Origin: Arthrobacter jiangjiafuii
GTDB taxonomy: Bacteria > Actinomycetota > Actinomycetes > Actinomycetales > Micrococcaceae
Assembly (NCBI RefSeq): GCF_018622995.1
Contig: NZ_CP076022.1
Location: 3,348,001-3,412,000 of the forward strand
Reading direction: 5' to 3'
Length of the DNA stretch: 64,000 nt
The notes under the pieces: model-generated
What the model saw: only the letters and a program-made list of their open reading frames with translations
What the model was told of the DNA's origin: nothing
Databases searched by the model: none
Translations under genes and position numbers: made by a program
Shown: positions 42,810-51,233 of the stretch, piece after piece
Layout: each line of letters opens with the position of its first letter
Numbering within the stretch: the first letter of the stretch is position 1

Positions 42810-43397
42810 ATGATTTCCGGGAACCTCTTCGCCGACCAGGCCACTCTCACGACACCGCGGCTGCGCCTGGAACCGCTGGGTCCGGAACATTACGACGGCG
42901 CTTGGGCTGCCCTGCAGGACGCGGAATCCAAGCGCCTGACCGGAACCCACGCGGAGTTCACGACGGAGCAGATCCGCGCGTGGCTTGGCGGACTTTCCGA
43001 ACAGCACGACCGCGCCGATTGGGCCGTCATCCGCCTCGCCGACGCCCTGCACCCGGACGAGGAACACCGGAAGGAGCGGTACCTCGGCGAAGTGGTCCTG
43101 AATGACCTGGATCCGGACAACGCCTCCGTGGGTTTTCGGATCATGCTCGCCCCGGCCGGGGTGCTGGGACTGGGGTATGGCACCGAGGCGACCCGCGCCG
43201 TCGTCGCGCACGCGTTTGATGACCTGGGCCTGCATCGCGTGGCGCTCGAGGTGTTTGCGTTCAACCCGCGGGCGCAGCGCGCCTATGAGAAGGCCGGCTT
43301 CGCCGTGGAGGGCCTGCAGCGCGACGCCCTGAAGTGGGACGGCGCATGGGTGGACGCCGTGAGCATGGGCATGCTTTCCGGCGATCCGCGGCCCTGA
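42810..43397 (+). CDS. GNAT-family N-acetyltransferase, RimJ/RimL type
   Basis: The 195-residue enzyme uses acetyl-CoA. It has an N-terminal LRLEPLGPEHYDGAW strand, the acetyl-CoA-binding stretch GVLGLGYGTEATRAVVAHAF and the terminal VALEVFAFNPRAQRAYEKAGF. The substrate could be a protein N-terminus, an amine or an antibiotic; nothing nearby decides. Confidence 0.9.
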   Translation: MISGNLFADQATLTTPRLRLEPLGPEHYDGAWAALQDAESKRLTGTHAEFTTEQIRAWLGGLSEQHDRADWAVIRLADALHPDEEHRKERYLGEVVLNDLDPDNASVGFRIMLAPAGVLGLGYGTEATRAVVAHAFDDLGLHRVALEVFAFNPRAQRAYEKAGFAVEGLQRDALKWDGAWVDAVSMGMLSGDPRP

Positions 43398-43401
43398 CTT
43401 T

Positions 43402-43439
43402 AGAGAATTCAGGCGTCCGCAGAGAAGTCAGGCGATCCG
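43402..43439. repeat. Imperfect 19-base tandem duplication across a stop codon
   Basis: AGAGAATTCAGGCGTCCGC and AGAGAAGTCAGGCGATCCG lie end to end. The second unit contains the TGA stop (43428-43430, minus strand) of the ABC-2 permease. The units differ by a base change and a shift near the end. Confidence 0.65.
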
Positions 43440-44306
43440 GCGGCGGATCTGCACGGCTGCCAGCAGCGTGAACAGCACGGTCATGGCGGCCAAGATGAAC
43501 AACACGTAGGTGTTGCTCACTGCCCAATCCCCCACCGTGGCCGTGATGCCGAAGAGGCCCTCCAGGTCCGTGATGGCTTCCTGGTTTCCGCCCGTCATGG
43601 ATTCCAGGGACTGCTCGGTCATTTCCTGCCGGATCGGTATCGAGGCCTGCATAAAGGGCAGGGCGTTGATGACCGTCGCCACCCCGTCCGGAAGCGCGCC
43701 CACCGGAATGTAAGAGCCGGCGAGGAATCCCAGGATGGTACCCACGATGGTGGACAGCGCCGAGTAGGCCCCGGTGGTGCGGACAAAGGAGACCGCGAAG
43801 GCACTCAGCGCGGCAAATGCAAGACAGCTGACGGCGAGGTAACCGTAGACAGTGGCGATCTGCCCGGCCTCGAAGCTGACGCCGTCCACCAGGTAGAGGT
43901 AGGCCAGGCTGATGATGAGGACCACCGTGGTCATGATCAGGGCGACGACGCCGGCGGAGAGCAGGTAGCCCAGGATCAGGGCCTCGCGGCGGATCGGTGA
44001 GACCAGGAAGTCGCGGAACCGGCCCGACGCCGAATCCTCCACAAACACGCTCATCGCACCGAGCCCGGTGGTGATCGCGGTGATTCCCACGATTCCGGCG
44101 AACATCCAGGTGTCCACGAAACCCTTGACGTCCTCTTCGCTCGCGGCGGGGAAGTTCTCCTGGAGACTTTCCACCTGCCCGTTGCCCAGGAACAGGGTGT
44201 AGAGCAGGAACAGGATCAGTGCCGAGAGCAGGGAAAAGAACACCCCCAGCCGGTCACGGAAGAAGAGGCGGAGGTTCCGGGACATCAGGTTAACGACGAC
44301 GCTCAT
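43428..44306 (-). CDS. ABC-2 type transporter permease
   Basis: 292 residues, with six hydrophobic helices and a soluble loop after helix 1 (GNGQVESLQENFPAASEEDVKGFVDTW). The FREDSASGRFRDFLVSPIRREALILGYL type motif is the ABC-2 signature of drug or polysaccharide exporters (DrrB/NodJ-like). It overlaps its ATPase gene by four bases. The substrate is unknown. Confidence 0.9.
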   Translation of the reverse strand: MSVVVNLMSRNLRLFFRDRLGVFFSLLSALILFLLYTLFLGNGQVESLQENFPAASEEDVKGFVDTWMFAGIVGITAITTGLGAMSVFVEDSASGRFRDFLVSPIRREALILGYLLSAGVVALIMTTVVLIISLAYLYLVDGVSFEAGQIATVYGYLAVSCLAFAALSAFAVSFVRTTGAYSALSTIVGTILGFLAGSYIPVGALPDGVATVINALPFMQASIPIRQEMTEQSLESMTGGNQEAITDLEGLFGITATVGDWAVSNTYVLFILAAMTVLFTLLAAVQIRRRIA

Positions 44307-45238
44307 GCCGTGTCTCCTTCGCGTCCGGTCAGTGCCAGGAAAACGTCGTCCATGTTGCCGTGCCGGAACTCAAAGTCGAGGACGTGGTCGCCGTGCCGGT
44401 CCAGGATCCGGCGGGCAGTTGCGGCGTCCGGGACCACCAGCCGCACCACGCCGCCGTCGTCCTCATCCCGGATCCCGGCATCCACCTCCGCAGCCAGCGC
44501 CAGCAGGGCCGGGCGGTTGCCCGAGGTGATGCTCAGGACCGAGTTGCTGTGCTGCGCGCGCAGCTGGGCCGGCGTGCCGTCGGCGATGATCCGGCCGCTG
44601 TCGATGATGCAGACCCGGTCCGCTTCCTCGGTTTCCTCCATGTAATGCGTGGTGAGGAAAACAGTGAGGCCGTGCCGGTCCCGCAGTTCACGGATCGTGG
44701 ACCAGACGACGGCGCGGCTGGCGGGATCCAGGCCGGCGGTGGGTTCATCCAGGAAGAGGATCGACGGCGAATGCAGCAGCGCGCGGGCGATGTCCACGCG
44801 CCGGCGCTGCCCGCCGGAATAGGTGCCGTAGCGGCGGTCCACGAAGTCCTCGAGCCCGATCAGGGCACTGAGTTCAGCGATCCGGGCATCGTTGGCGGCG
44901 GCATCGGATGAGTAGAACCGGGCCCGGATCCGGAGATTTTCCCGGCCGGTGAGCAGCGGATCTAGCACTGAGTCCTGGAAGACCACGCCGATGTTCTTCC
45001 GGACGGCGCCTCCCGCGGTCCGCACGTCGTCACCGCCCACGGCTGCCTCGCCGGCGTCGAACGGAATGACGGAGGTGAGGCAGGAGATCGTGGTGGACTT
45101 ACCGGCGCCGTTGGTGCCCAGGAAGGCGAACACACTGCCGGCCTGCACCTCGAAGGACAGGTTGTCCACGGCCGTGGTGGCGCCGAATCTCTTGGTCAGC
45201 CCGCGCACAGAGATGGCGGTGTCCGTGCTCAAAGTCAA
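44303..45238 (-). CDS. ABC transporter ATP-binding protein, DrrA/CcmA-type exporter
   Basis: A 311-residue ATPase with Walker A GTNGAGKST, signature YSGGQRRRVDIA, Walker B ILFLDEPTAGLD, and the H-loop in TTHYMEE. The C-terminal region from about 220 is the DrrA-type extra domain. The start at TTG 45238, with GGGGGAAA upstream, is likely but not sure. It forms a two-gene exporter with the next permease. Confidence 0.9.
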   Translation of the reverse strand: MTLSTDTAISVRGLTKRFGATTAVDNLSFEVQAGSVFAFLGTNGAGKSTTISCLTSVIPFDAGEAAVGGDDVRTAGGAVRKNIGVVFQDSVLDPLLTGRENLRIRARFYSSDAAANDARIAELSALIGLEDFVDRRYGTYSGGQRRRVDIARALLHSPSILFLDEPTAGLDPASRAVVWSTIRELRDRHGLTVFLTTHYMEETEEADRVCIIDSGRIIADGTPAQLRAQHSNSVLSITSGNRPALLALAAEVDAGIRDEDDGGVVRLVVPDAATARRILDRHGDHVLDFEFRHGNMDDVFLALTGREGDTA

Positions 45239-45404
45239 AGTTTCCCCCAGGGGTCCTCCGGCGGCAGCGGCCGGTTTTTCCAGAGTCTAACGGCGCTCCG
45301 TCCGACTCTGCGGATCTTAGCGGGCTGACACTGCCGTGGCGTCTTTCCTTGAAAGCACCGGTGTGGGCAAGGCAGTGGACACGGCAGGCCGCCGGGGCAC
45401 AGGG

Positions 45405-45435
45405 AGGTCAGGCCGGCAGGTCAGGCCGGCAGGTC
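45405..45435. repeat. Perfect 13-base tandem duplication across a stop codon
   Basis: AGGTCAGGCCGGC occurs twice (45405-45417 and 45418-45430) followed by a further AGGTC. The TGA of the minus-strand acetyltransferase (45421-45423) is in the second unit; the first carries another TGA out of frame. Confidence 0.9.
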
Positions 45436-45963
45436 GTCCCATTCAAACCATGTGGTGTCCTTGGTTTCCCAGTCCTGCCGCAGGATGGCGTAGGCGACAG
45501 ACGCCACCCGGGGGCCTTCGGGCGTGGGCCAGCCCAGCCGGTAGTGGGCTTCCTTCAAAAAACCCGTCCGGAGGAATGTCTTGCGCATCGCGATGTTGTC
45601 TTCGCGGGTCTGGCCTTCAAAACGCACCGCGTCGGGATAGTGCTCAAAGACAAGGGCACACAGTGCGGCCAGTACCTGCGGTCCGAACCCCCGGCCGCGG
45701 AATTCTTCGGCCAGCCGCAGGTCGAACATGGGGGTGTCGTCCTCGAGGTCGTCCAGGACCACCATCCCCAGCCGCGTGGCGCCGTCGTGAATCCAGTAAC
45801 CCTGGGACTCCTTTGTCCAAAAGCGTCCGCTTTCCACGGCGTCGAGGGCGGACTCTTCGGAATGCTCGGCCCTCACATGAAAGGGAAACCGGTTAGAGGT
45901 CAGAAACTCCACGATTTGCCGGGCATCCTGTTCGGATTCGACCATCGGGTGAAAAGTAAACAT
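45421..45963 (-). CDS. GNAT-family N-acetyltransferase
   Basis: The 180-residue enzyme has the GNAT acetyl-CoA stretch LRLAEEFRGRGFGPQVLAALCALVF and the terminal EGQTREDNIAMRKTFLRTGF. It starts MFTFHPMVESEQDARQIVEFL. The substrate is unknown. Its stop is within a 13-base duplication. Confidence 0.88.
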   Translation of the reverse strand: MFTFHPMVESEQDARQIVEFLTSNRFPFHVRAEHSEESALDAVESGRFWTKESQGYWIHDGATRLGMVVLDDLEDDTPMFDLRLAEEFRGRGFGPQVLAALCALVFEHYPDAVRFEGQTREDNIAMRKTFLRTGFLKEAHYRLGWPTPEGPRVASVAYAILRQDWETKDTTWFEWDDLPA

Positions 45964-46041
45964 GGTCGGACTCTATAGAACGCCAGTAGGGTGTGGGGAC
46001 ATCACCTGCTTTATGACTTCAGACCCACCATCGGGGGATTC

Positions 46042-46722
46042 ATGAGACGCGTCATCTCGACCGGCGAAATAACCGTGGATACGGCAGCGCGGAACCTGCG
46101 TGACTTTTTTACGGAAATCATGCCGCGGACGGGGATGGTGCGCAGCAGTTCCCGTTTCGATTCCTGGGCCGGCGGCGGCGACGCACCCGGGGTCGTGAAC
46201 CGGATTACCGCTGACGACCTGGTGGCAGCCTCCTTCCGGTCGGTGAAGATACCGGCCCGGACCGCCATTGCTGTCCTCGAGACCCGGGCTGCCGACATCT
46301 CCAGCCTGCTCGCCGGGATTCCCGCCGATGTGGATCTTCCCGACGCCGATCCGGTGCAGGATCTGGGCGTCGACAGCCCGGCCCGCCAGCTGTGGAACCT
46401 GCTTCGGGGAAAGCACGACGACGCCGGCTGGGGTGTGGGGCCGAGCACCGCCAGCAAGATCATGGCGCGGAAACGGCCGCGGCTGATCCCGGTGTACGAC
46501 TCCATCATCCGCAGGGTGACAGCCCTGCCGGGCCCCAAGGACCAGTGGCTGTACTGGCACACCTCCTACGCCGACGGGGTGCTGGCCGAGCGGCTGGCCG
46601 AGATCCGGGCCGCCTCCGGCATCACCGAGCCGGTTTCCCAGCTGCGGGAACTGGACATTGTGCTCTGGATGCATGGCAAGCGGCAGGGTTTCGAACCACA
46701 GGGCGAGGACCTCGAGGACTAG
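46042..46722 (+). CDS. DUF6308-family protein
   Basis: This 226-residue protein is of an uncharacterised actinobacterial family. It has an N-terminal half with TPP-like FDSWAGGGDAP, and a conserved region GWGVGPSTASKIMARKRPRLIPVYDSIIR, which looks like a helix-hairpin-helix DNA-binding turn followed by a catalytic-like VYD. This recalls DNA-glycosylase-like folds, but no catalytic lysine or FeS site is seen. The ATG at 46042 has GGGGGA upstream. Confidence 0.78.
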   Translation: MRRVISTGEITVDTAARNLRDFFTEIMPRTGMVRSSSRFDSWAGGGDAPGVVNRITADDLVAASFRSVKIPARTAIAVLETRAADISSLLAGIPADVDLPDADPVQDLGVDSPARQLWNLLRGKHDDAGWGVGPSTASKIMARKRPRLIPVYDSIIRRVTALPGPKDQWLYWHTSYADGVLAERLAEIRAASGITEPVSQLRELDIVLWMHGKRQGFEPQGEDLED

Positions 46723-46733
46723 GATCAGCAACT

Positions 46734-47084
46734 ATGACCCACTCAGACACAGGACCGGCACACGAGCCTCCCGCAGTGAACGGCGGCGGAACACCGGAGC
46801 CGGCGGTACCGGCGCCCACCGTCCCCGGCCCCTGGCTGGGGTCGCCGTCGGGCATCGTGGCCCTCGTGGCCCTGGTGCTCTCGGTCTGCCTGCCGCCGTT
46901 CTTCTTCCCGCTGGCCGGGCTGGCCCTGGTCCTCGCGGTCATCGCCCTGGTCCGGCGGCGGCCGCGGCCCCGCAGCGCGCTGGTCATCACGATTATCAGC
47001 GGTGTCCTGCTGCTGGTAGTCCTGGCCATCGGGATCCTTGTGACGATGTCGATGGCCAGCACGCAGACCGGCATGGCCGGTTAG
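46734..47084 (+). CDS. DUF4190-like small membrane protein
   Basis: 116 residues: a Pro-rich disordered N-terminus to about residue 38, then two hydrophobic segments separated by VRRRPRPRS. It follows the DUF6308 gene by 11 bases and overlaps its convergent neighbour by four bases at a TTAG. Confidence 0.7.
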   Translation: MTHSDTGPAHEPPAVNGGGTPEPAVPAPTVPGPWLGSPSGIVALVALVLSVCLPPFFFPLAGLALVLAVIALVRRRPRPRSALVITIISGVLLLVVLAIGILVTMSMASTQTGMAG

Positions 47085-48757
47085 GCCGATCCCACGTCCC
47101 TGCGGCGGAAACCCACGAAGCCGGCGACCGTCAACACGGCGGCGAACAGTCCCATGAGGACCAGCGGTGCGGCCTCCAGGTCGGACCCCGGTACCAGGGC
47201 CACGTGGGTCAGCGGCGACAGATCCGCGGCCCACTCCGGAAGGTTGAGCAGCGCCCCCAGATACAGTACGACGGCCGCCCACACCACGGGAGCCCAGGCC
47301 AGGGCAGCGATCTGCGGGGCAAGCCCAAACAGGGCCACCGCTATGGCTGCGGCCAGCGCGATGGCCGGCAGATAGGCGAACGCAGCGATCGTGAGCTCCC
47401 CGATCCAGCCGGCGTCGCCCGTTCCTGCCCACACGCCCAGCCCGGTGCCGAGCCCGACCGCGGCGGTGATCAGGACGGTTTGCACAGCAACCACGGCCAG
47501 CCAGCGTGCCAGCAGCCCGGGCCGGGAACTGCCCGTGACCAGGAGTTGCTCGACGCGGCCGGCGTCCTCTTCCCCGCGCAGCCGCAGGACCGCGGAAACG
47601 CTGAAAACCAGCGGCGCGATCATGAGGAAGGAAAGCAGGGCTGAAGCAAAACTGGTGGTCATGTCCTCCAGATCCACGGCGATCAGGCCTGCCAGCTCCG
47701 GAATATCAGCGAAGGCGTCCTCCAGTGAGTTGGCCAGCGTCCCGAACGCCGCGGCGAAGAGGAACGCACCCACTGCCCAGGCCGCGAAGGAGCCGCCCAG
47801 CAGCCGGGCGGCAAGCCCCGCCGGTGAGAGCAGCGTCCGCGGTGCGGCTGCAGGACCGGGTTGCGGCCGGTGCAGGCCGGCACCCAGATCCCGCCGCTGG
47901 GCGAGGTACACGGCCAGGCCCAGGAGCACCACGGTTGCCACGGCGGACACCGCCAGCGGCCACCAGCGCAGATCCACGTACAGGCGGGTCTGCTGGGCCC
48001 AGGCAAACGGGGAGAACCAGGACAGCCATGAGCCCTGATTGTTGATCACGTCGCCGATGCCGCGGACCAGGAACGCAGCGGCCAGCACGGCCATCGCGGT
48101 TCCGGTGGCGCTGCGGGCATGCTCGGTCAGCTGGGCGGCCACCGCCGCGACGCCGGCGAAGACCAGGCCGGTGAGGGCCGCCCCAACACCGAGGGCCACC
48201 GAGCTGGCCGTTTCCAGGCCCGATCCGGCCAGCGCCGCGATAATCGCGGCAGCAACGACTGCATTGGCGACGGCGACCGTCAGCACGGCGGCCGTGGCGG
48301 GAGCGAACCGGCCCACGGGCAGTGCCCGCAGCATCTCCATCCGCCCCGATTCCTCCTCGGCGCGGGTATGCCGGACGACGAGGAGGATGCTCATGATGGC
48401 CGTGGCGAGCAGGAGATACAGCGAGAGCTCGTTCGCGACCATGGCCCCGAAGGTGTAGTTTTCCAGCCCGAAGGCGGGTCCGGTCATCATGACGGTAGCG
48501 GGGTTGGCCATCAGGCCCGCGCGGGCCTGCAGCGATTCCGGCGTGGTGTAGGTGGTTTCGAAGGTGGCCATCGACCCGGCGACGCCGAGGCCGACCGCCA
48601 GCGTCCAGACCAGGATGCGGATCCGGTCCAGGCGCAGGTCCAGCCGCAGCAGCCCTGAAGTGGCGGCCCACGGTGAAGAGGACTCTTGTGCCGAAGCGGT
48701 GGGGCGCGCTGCGGCAGTTGAGGGCGGTCCGGCAGTGACCCGGTGTTCCGTGCTCAT
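47081..48757 (-). CDS. ABC transporter permease, polyketide-antibiotic-exporter type
   Basis: A 558-residue protein with about twelve hydrophobic segments in two halves, each starting with an ABC-2-like helix pair and an EEESGRMEMLRALPVGR / GEEDAGRVEQLLVTGSSR cytoplasmic turn. Fused double permeases of this kind are typical of actinobacterial exporters annotated as exporters of polyketide antibiotics. It overlaps the ATPase gene by four bases and shares control with it. Confidence 0.88.
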   Translation of the reverse strand: MSTEHRVTAGPPSTAAARPTASAQESSSPWAATSGLLRLDLRLDRIRILVWTLAVGLGVAGSMATFETTYTTPESLQARAGLMANPATVMMTGPAFGLENYTFGAMVANELSLYLLLATAIMSILLVVRHTRAEEESGRMEMLRALPVGRFAPATAAVLTVAVANAVVAAAIIAALAGSGLETASSVALGVGAALTGLVFAGVAAVAAQLTEHARSATGTAMAVLAAAFLVRGIGDVINNQGSWLSWFSPFAWAQQTRLYVDLRWWPLAVSAVATVVLLGLAVYLAQRRDLGAGLHRPQPGPAAAPRTLLSPAGLAARLLGGSFAAWAVGAFLFAAAFGTLANSLEDAFADIPELAGLIAVDLEDMTTSFASALLSFLMIAPLVFSVSAVLRLRGEEDAGRVEQLLVTGSSRPGLLARWLAVVAVQTVLITAAVGLGTGLGVWAGTGDAGWIGELTIAAFAYLPAIALAAAIAVALFGLAPQIAALAWAPVVWAAVVLYLGALLNLPEWAADLSPLTHVALVPGSDLEAAPLVLMGLFAAVLTVAGFVGFRRRDVGSA

Positions 48758-49755
48758 CGGACGCCGCCTTCTGCCGGCACCGCATCGCCGTAGTGGCGCA
48801 GGAACAGTTCCTCCAGTGACGGCGGCGAGATGGTCAGGTTTTGCACGCCTGGCGCCCGGCCGCCGGTTCCGTTGCTGTCTGCGTACCTGCCTCCGGTCCC
48901 GTCACCGGCCAGCAGCAGCAGGACGTCAGTGACGCTGGCATTGTCGACGTCGAAGCGCAGGTAGCCGTCGTCGAGGCTGAGGTTGTGCACGCCGGGTGCG
49001 GCGGCCAGGGCGGCGGGATCCGCCGTCGTCGTTGCCGTCACGGTGGAGCGGGTGAGGTGGCGCAGCTGCGCCAGGGTGCCGGTTTCGACGTCGCGCCCGG
49101 CGCGGATGATGGTGACCGTGTCGCACAGTTTCTCCACCTCGGCGAGGATGTGGCTGGAGAGGAGCACGGTGCGGCCCTGCTCGCGCAGGCTGCGGATCTC
49201 GTCGGTGAAGACCGCTTCCATGAGCGGATCCAGGCCGGAGGTGGGTTCGTCGAGGAGGAACAGGTCCGCGTCGGAGGCGAGCGCCGCCACCAGGGCAACC
49301 TTCTGCCGGTTGCCTTTGGAATAGGTGCGGGCCTTCTTGGTGGGATCCAGTTCGAAGCGTTCGAGCAGTTCCCCGCGGCGCTTTTCCAGACCGCCGTGCT
49401 GACCGCCGCCCCGGCTGCCAGTGTCGCGGCTGCCGTTGTTGAGGCGGGTGAAGATGTCGATCGCTTCGCCGCCGGTCAGATTGGGCCAGAGGCTGGTGTC
49501 CCCCGGGACGTAGGCGATGCGGCGGTGGATGGCGACGGCGTCGGCCCAGGGATCCAGCCCAAGAACCCTGGCCGTTCCGGCGTCGGCGCGCAGGACTCCG
49601 AGCAGGACGCGGATGGCGGTGGACTTTCCGGCGCCGTTGGGCCCGAGGAAGCCGGCCACCGTCCCGGCCTCCACGGACAGGGAGAAGCCGTCCAGGGCGC
49701 GGGTGGGGCCGAAGGTTTTGACGAGGTTTGTGGTTTGTATGGCGAGCTGGTTCAT
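48754..49755 (-). CDS. ABC transporter ATP-binding protein of the TetR-controlled exporter
   Basis: 333 residues: Walker A GPNGAGKST, an unusual Gly/Arg-rich insert (NNGSRDTGSRGGGQHGGLEKRRGE) in the helical domain, signature YSKGNRQKVALVAALASD (with SKGN in place of SGGQ), Walker B LFLLDEPTSGLD and a C-terminal DrrA-like domain. The SKGN form is common in this exporter class. The ATG at 49755 follows CCGGAGC. Its promoter lies in the 245-base divergent gap with the TetR/DUF2867 genes. Confidence 0.92.
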   Translation of the reverse strand: MNQLAIQTTNLVKTFGPTRALDGFSLSVEAGTVAGFLGPNGAGKSTAIRVLLGVLRADAGTARVLGLDPWADAVAIHRRIAYVPGDTSLWPNLTGGEAIDIFTRLNNGSRDTGSRGGGQHGGLEKRRGELLERFELDPTKKARTYSKGNRQKVALVAALASDADLFLLDEPTSGLDPLMEAVFTDEIRSLREQGRTVLLSSHILAEVEKLCDTVTIIRAGRDVETGTLAQLRHLTRSTVTATTTADPAALAAAPGVHNLSLDDGYLRFDVDNASVTDVLLLLAGDGTGGRYADSNGTGGRAPGVQNLTISPPSLEELFLRHYGDAVPAEGGVR

Positions 49756-49824
49756 GGGAAGCTCCGGAGCGTTGTGCGGGCCATGGTTCCCGGCCGGCCT
49801 TGTGGCGGGCCCGTGGATACGCGG

Positions 49825-49840
49825 TGTACCATCTGGTACA
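49825..49840. promoter_or_regulatory. Perfect 7-2-7 palindrome, likely TetR operator
   Basis: TGTACCA-TC-TGGTACA lies in the divergent gap between the ABC exporter (start 49755) and the DUF2867/TetR pair (start 50001). Such a site fits control of both directions by the TetR at 50584. A further half-like TGTACG is nearby at 49855. Confidence 0.65.
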
Positions 49841-50000
49841 TCGAGTATCGGTGATGTACGTCTCATTCACAACAGTCCAGACAAAGGCATCATTTCCGGG
49901 AATTTGCTCCAGGCATCAGGCTTCCCGGTGCCAGGCGTTCCCCCACAGGCCCACACAGGTCATTCCCGTACAAGTCATTCCTGCACCAGGAGGCACGGCC

Positions 50001-50587
50001 GTGAAACATCCGATCCGTGAGCGCACAGAAGAGCGCTGGAAGATCCACGGGATTACTCCGGATTTCCGCCTCTACGGCGTCTGGGACCTGCCCACCCCGG
50101 GCGGCCCGGACGATTTCCCCAGACTGGTCCGGCTGTTTGCCGCAGGGGATACGGGAGACAACCCCTCCCGGATTGCCCGGCTCCTCTTCGCCATCCGCTG
50201 GAAGCTCGGCGCCCTGCTCCACTGGGACGGCGCCGACGACGGCGTCGGCCACCGGGTGCCGACCCTGCGTGACCGGCTTCCCCCCGGCCTCCTCGCCGCA
50301 CCCTCCGGCCCAGCCTTTGCCCGGCTCCCGTTCACCCCGTCTACCTTCTGGAAGACGAATTCGCTGCCGAGATGGCGAACCGGACCGTCCACGGCGTGCT
50401 GCACCTGCGCTGGGTGGAGGGCGGCACGAGCTCTCACCACGGCCAGATGGCGGTCCTCGTCAAACCCAACGGACTGCTGGGCCGGACCTACATGGCAGCC
50501 ATCACCCCGTTTCGGCACCTCCTGGTCTACCCGCCCCTGCTGCGGGGCATCGGACAGGAATGGCGCGACGGCGCCGGGCAGGCATGA
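50001..50587 (+). pseudogene. Frameshifted DUF2867-family gene
   Basis: GTG at 50001, with AGGAGG upstream, opens a DUF2867-like reading frame (KIHGITPDFRLYGVWDLPTPGG ... RIARLLFAIRWKLGALLHWD). At the C-run 50335-50338 the family match moves to another frame: VYLLEDEFAAEMANRTVHGVLHLRW ... ITPFRHLLVYPPLLRGIGQEWR, ending at 50587 with ATGA overlap to the TetR gene. One missing base in the C-run explains this. It could be a true mutation, slippage-controlled expression or a sequencing error. Both halves look otherwise well kept, which suggests the event is recent or not real. Confidence 0.8.
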
Positions 50588-51159
50588 GCGTGGCTGAGGG
50601 GCGCAGCGGGCGCGAGCAGTTGCTGGAAGCCGCACTGGAGTATTTCGCCGCGAACGGCGTGCACAACGAGAGCCTGCGCAGCCTGGCCGCGAACATCGGC
50701 ACCAGCCACCGGATGCTGAACTACCATTTCGGCTCCCGGGAAGGGCTGCTGGCCGCCGTCGTCGACGCCGTGGAACAGCGGCAGCGGCTGGCCTATGCGG
50801 CACTGATGGACTCCGTCGGCACCGGCCTGCCCCGCACGGCCACCCGGGCTTTCTGGAACGAAGTGGTGGAAGAGGCCCTCGCGTACGGTCCGCTGGTTTT
50901 TGAACTGGCCGCCCACGCGATGCAGGGTGAACGGCACGCCAAAGGACTCCGTGACACCCTGGTGACGCCATGGATCGATATCCTCGCCGAGAGCCTGGTG
51001 CAGGCCGGCCGCGACCCCGCCATTGCTCCGGTCCAGGCCAGGCTGGCCCTCGGCGTGGTCAACGGGCTCATTTTCGACCTGCTGCTCACCGGGGACCGGT
51101 CCGGGGCGGATGCGGCGCACGGCCTGTTCATGGATCTGATCGGCCTCGACGACGACTGA
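50584..51159 (+). CDS. TetR/AcrR-family transcriptional regulator
   Basis: This 191-residue regulator has the HTH at about residues 10-55 (REQLLEAALEYFAANGVHNESLRSLAANIGTSHRMLNYHFGSREG) and a helical ligand domain. It starts at ATG 50584, overlapping the DUF2867 stop by four bases. It is the obvious candidate to bind the palindrome at 49825 and control the divergent ABC exporter. The ligand may be the exported compound. Its TGA begins a set of three 18-base degenerate repeats. Confidence 0.9.
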   Translation: MSVAEGRSGREQLLEAALEYFAANGVHNESLRSLAANIGTSHRMLNYHFGSREGLLAAVVDAVEQRQRLAYAALMDSVGTGLPRTATRAFWNEVVEEALAYGPLVFELAAHAMQGERHAKGLRDTLVTPWIDILAESLVQAGRDPAIAPVQARLALGVVNGLIFDLLLTGDRSGADAAHGLFMDLIGLDDD

Positions 51160-51210
51160 GGTCCAGCGGAGCAGTGAGGTCGTGCAGAGCAGCGAGGTCC
51201 AGGCAGAGGC
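51157..51210. repeat. Three degenerate 18-base tandem units starting at a stop codon
   Basis: TGAGGTCCAGCGGAGCAG, TGAGGTCGTGCAGAGCAG and CGAGGTCCAGGCAGAGGC follow each other. The TGA of the first unit is the TetR stop; the second unit puts another TGA in frame 18 bases later. Confidence 0.7.
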
Positions 51211-51216
51211 GTGCGG

Positions 51217-51232
51217 TGCTAACCTGTTAGCA
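51217..51232. promoter_or_regulatory. Perfect 7-2-7 palindrome upstream of umuD
   Basis: TGCTAAC-CT-GTTAGCA lies directly before the SOS box. It could be the operator of a second regulator or, with GTTAGCAT, part of the promoter. It has the same arm and spacer lengths as the TetR-type palindrome at 49825 but a different sequence. Confidence 0.5.
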
Positions 51233-51233
51233 T

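Noticed and set aside
45336-45978. Plus-strand frames opposite the GNAT gene
   Set aside because: They are antisense shadows without ribosome sites; the minus-strand protein has a clear GNAT fold.
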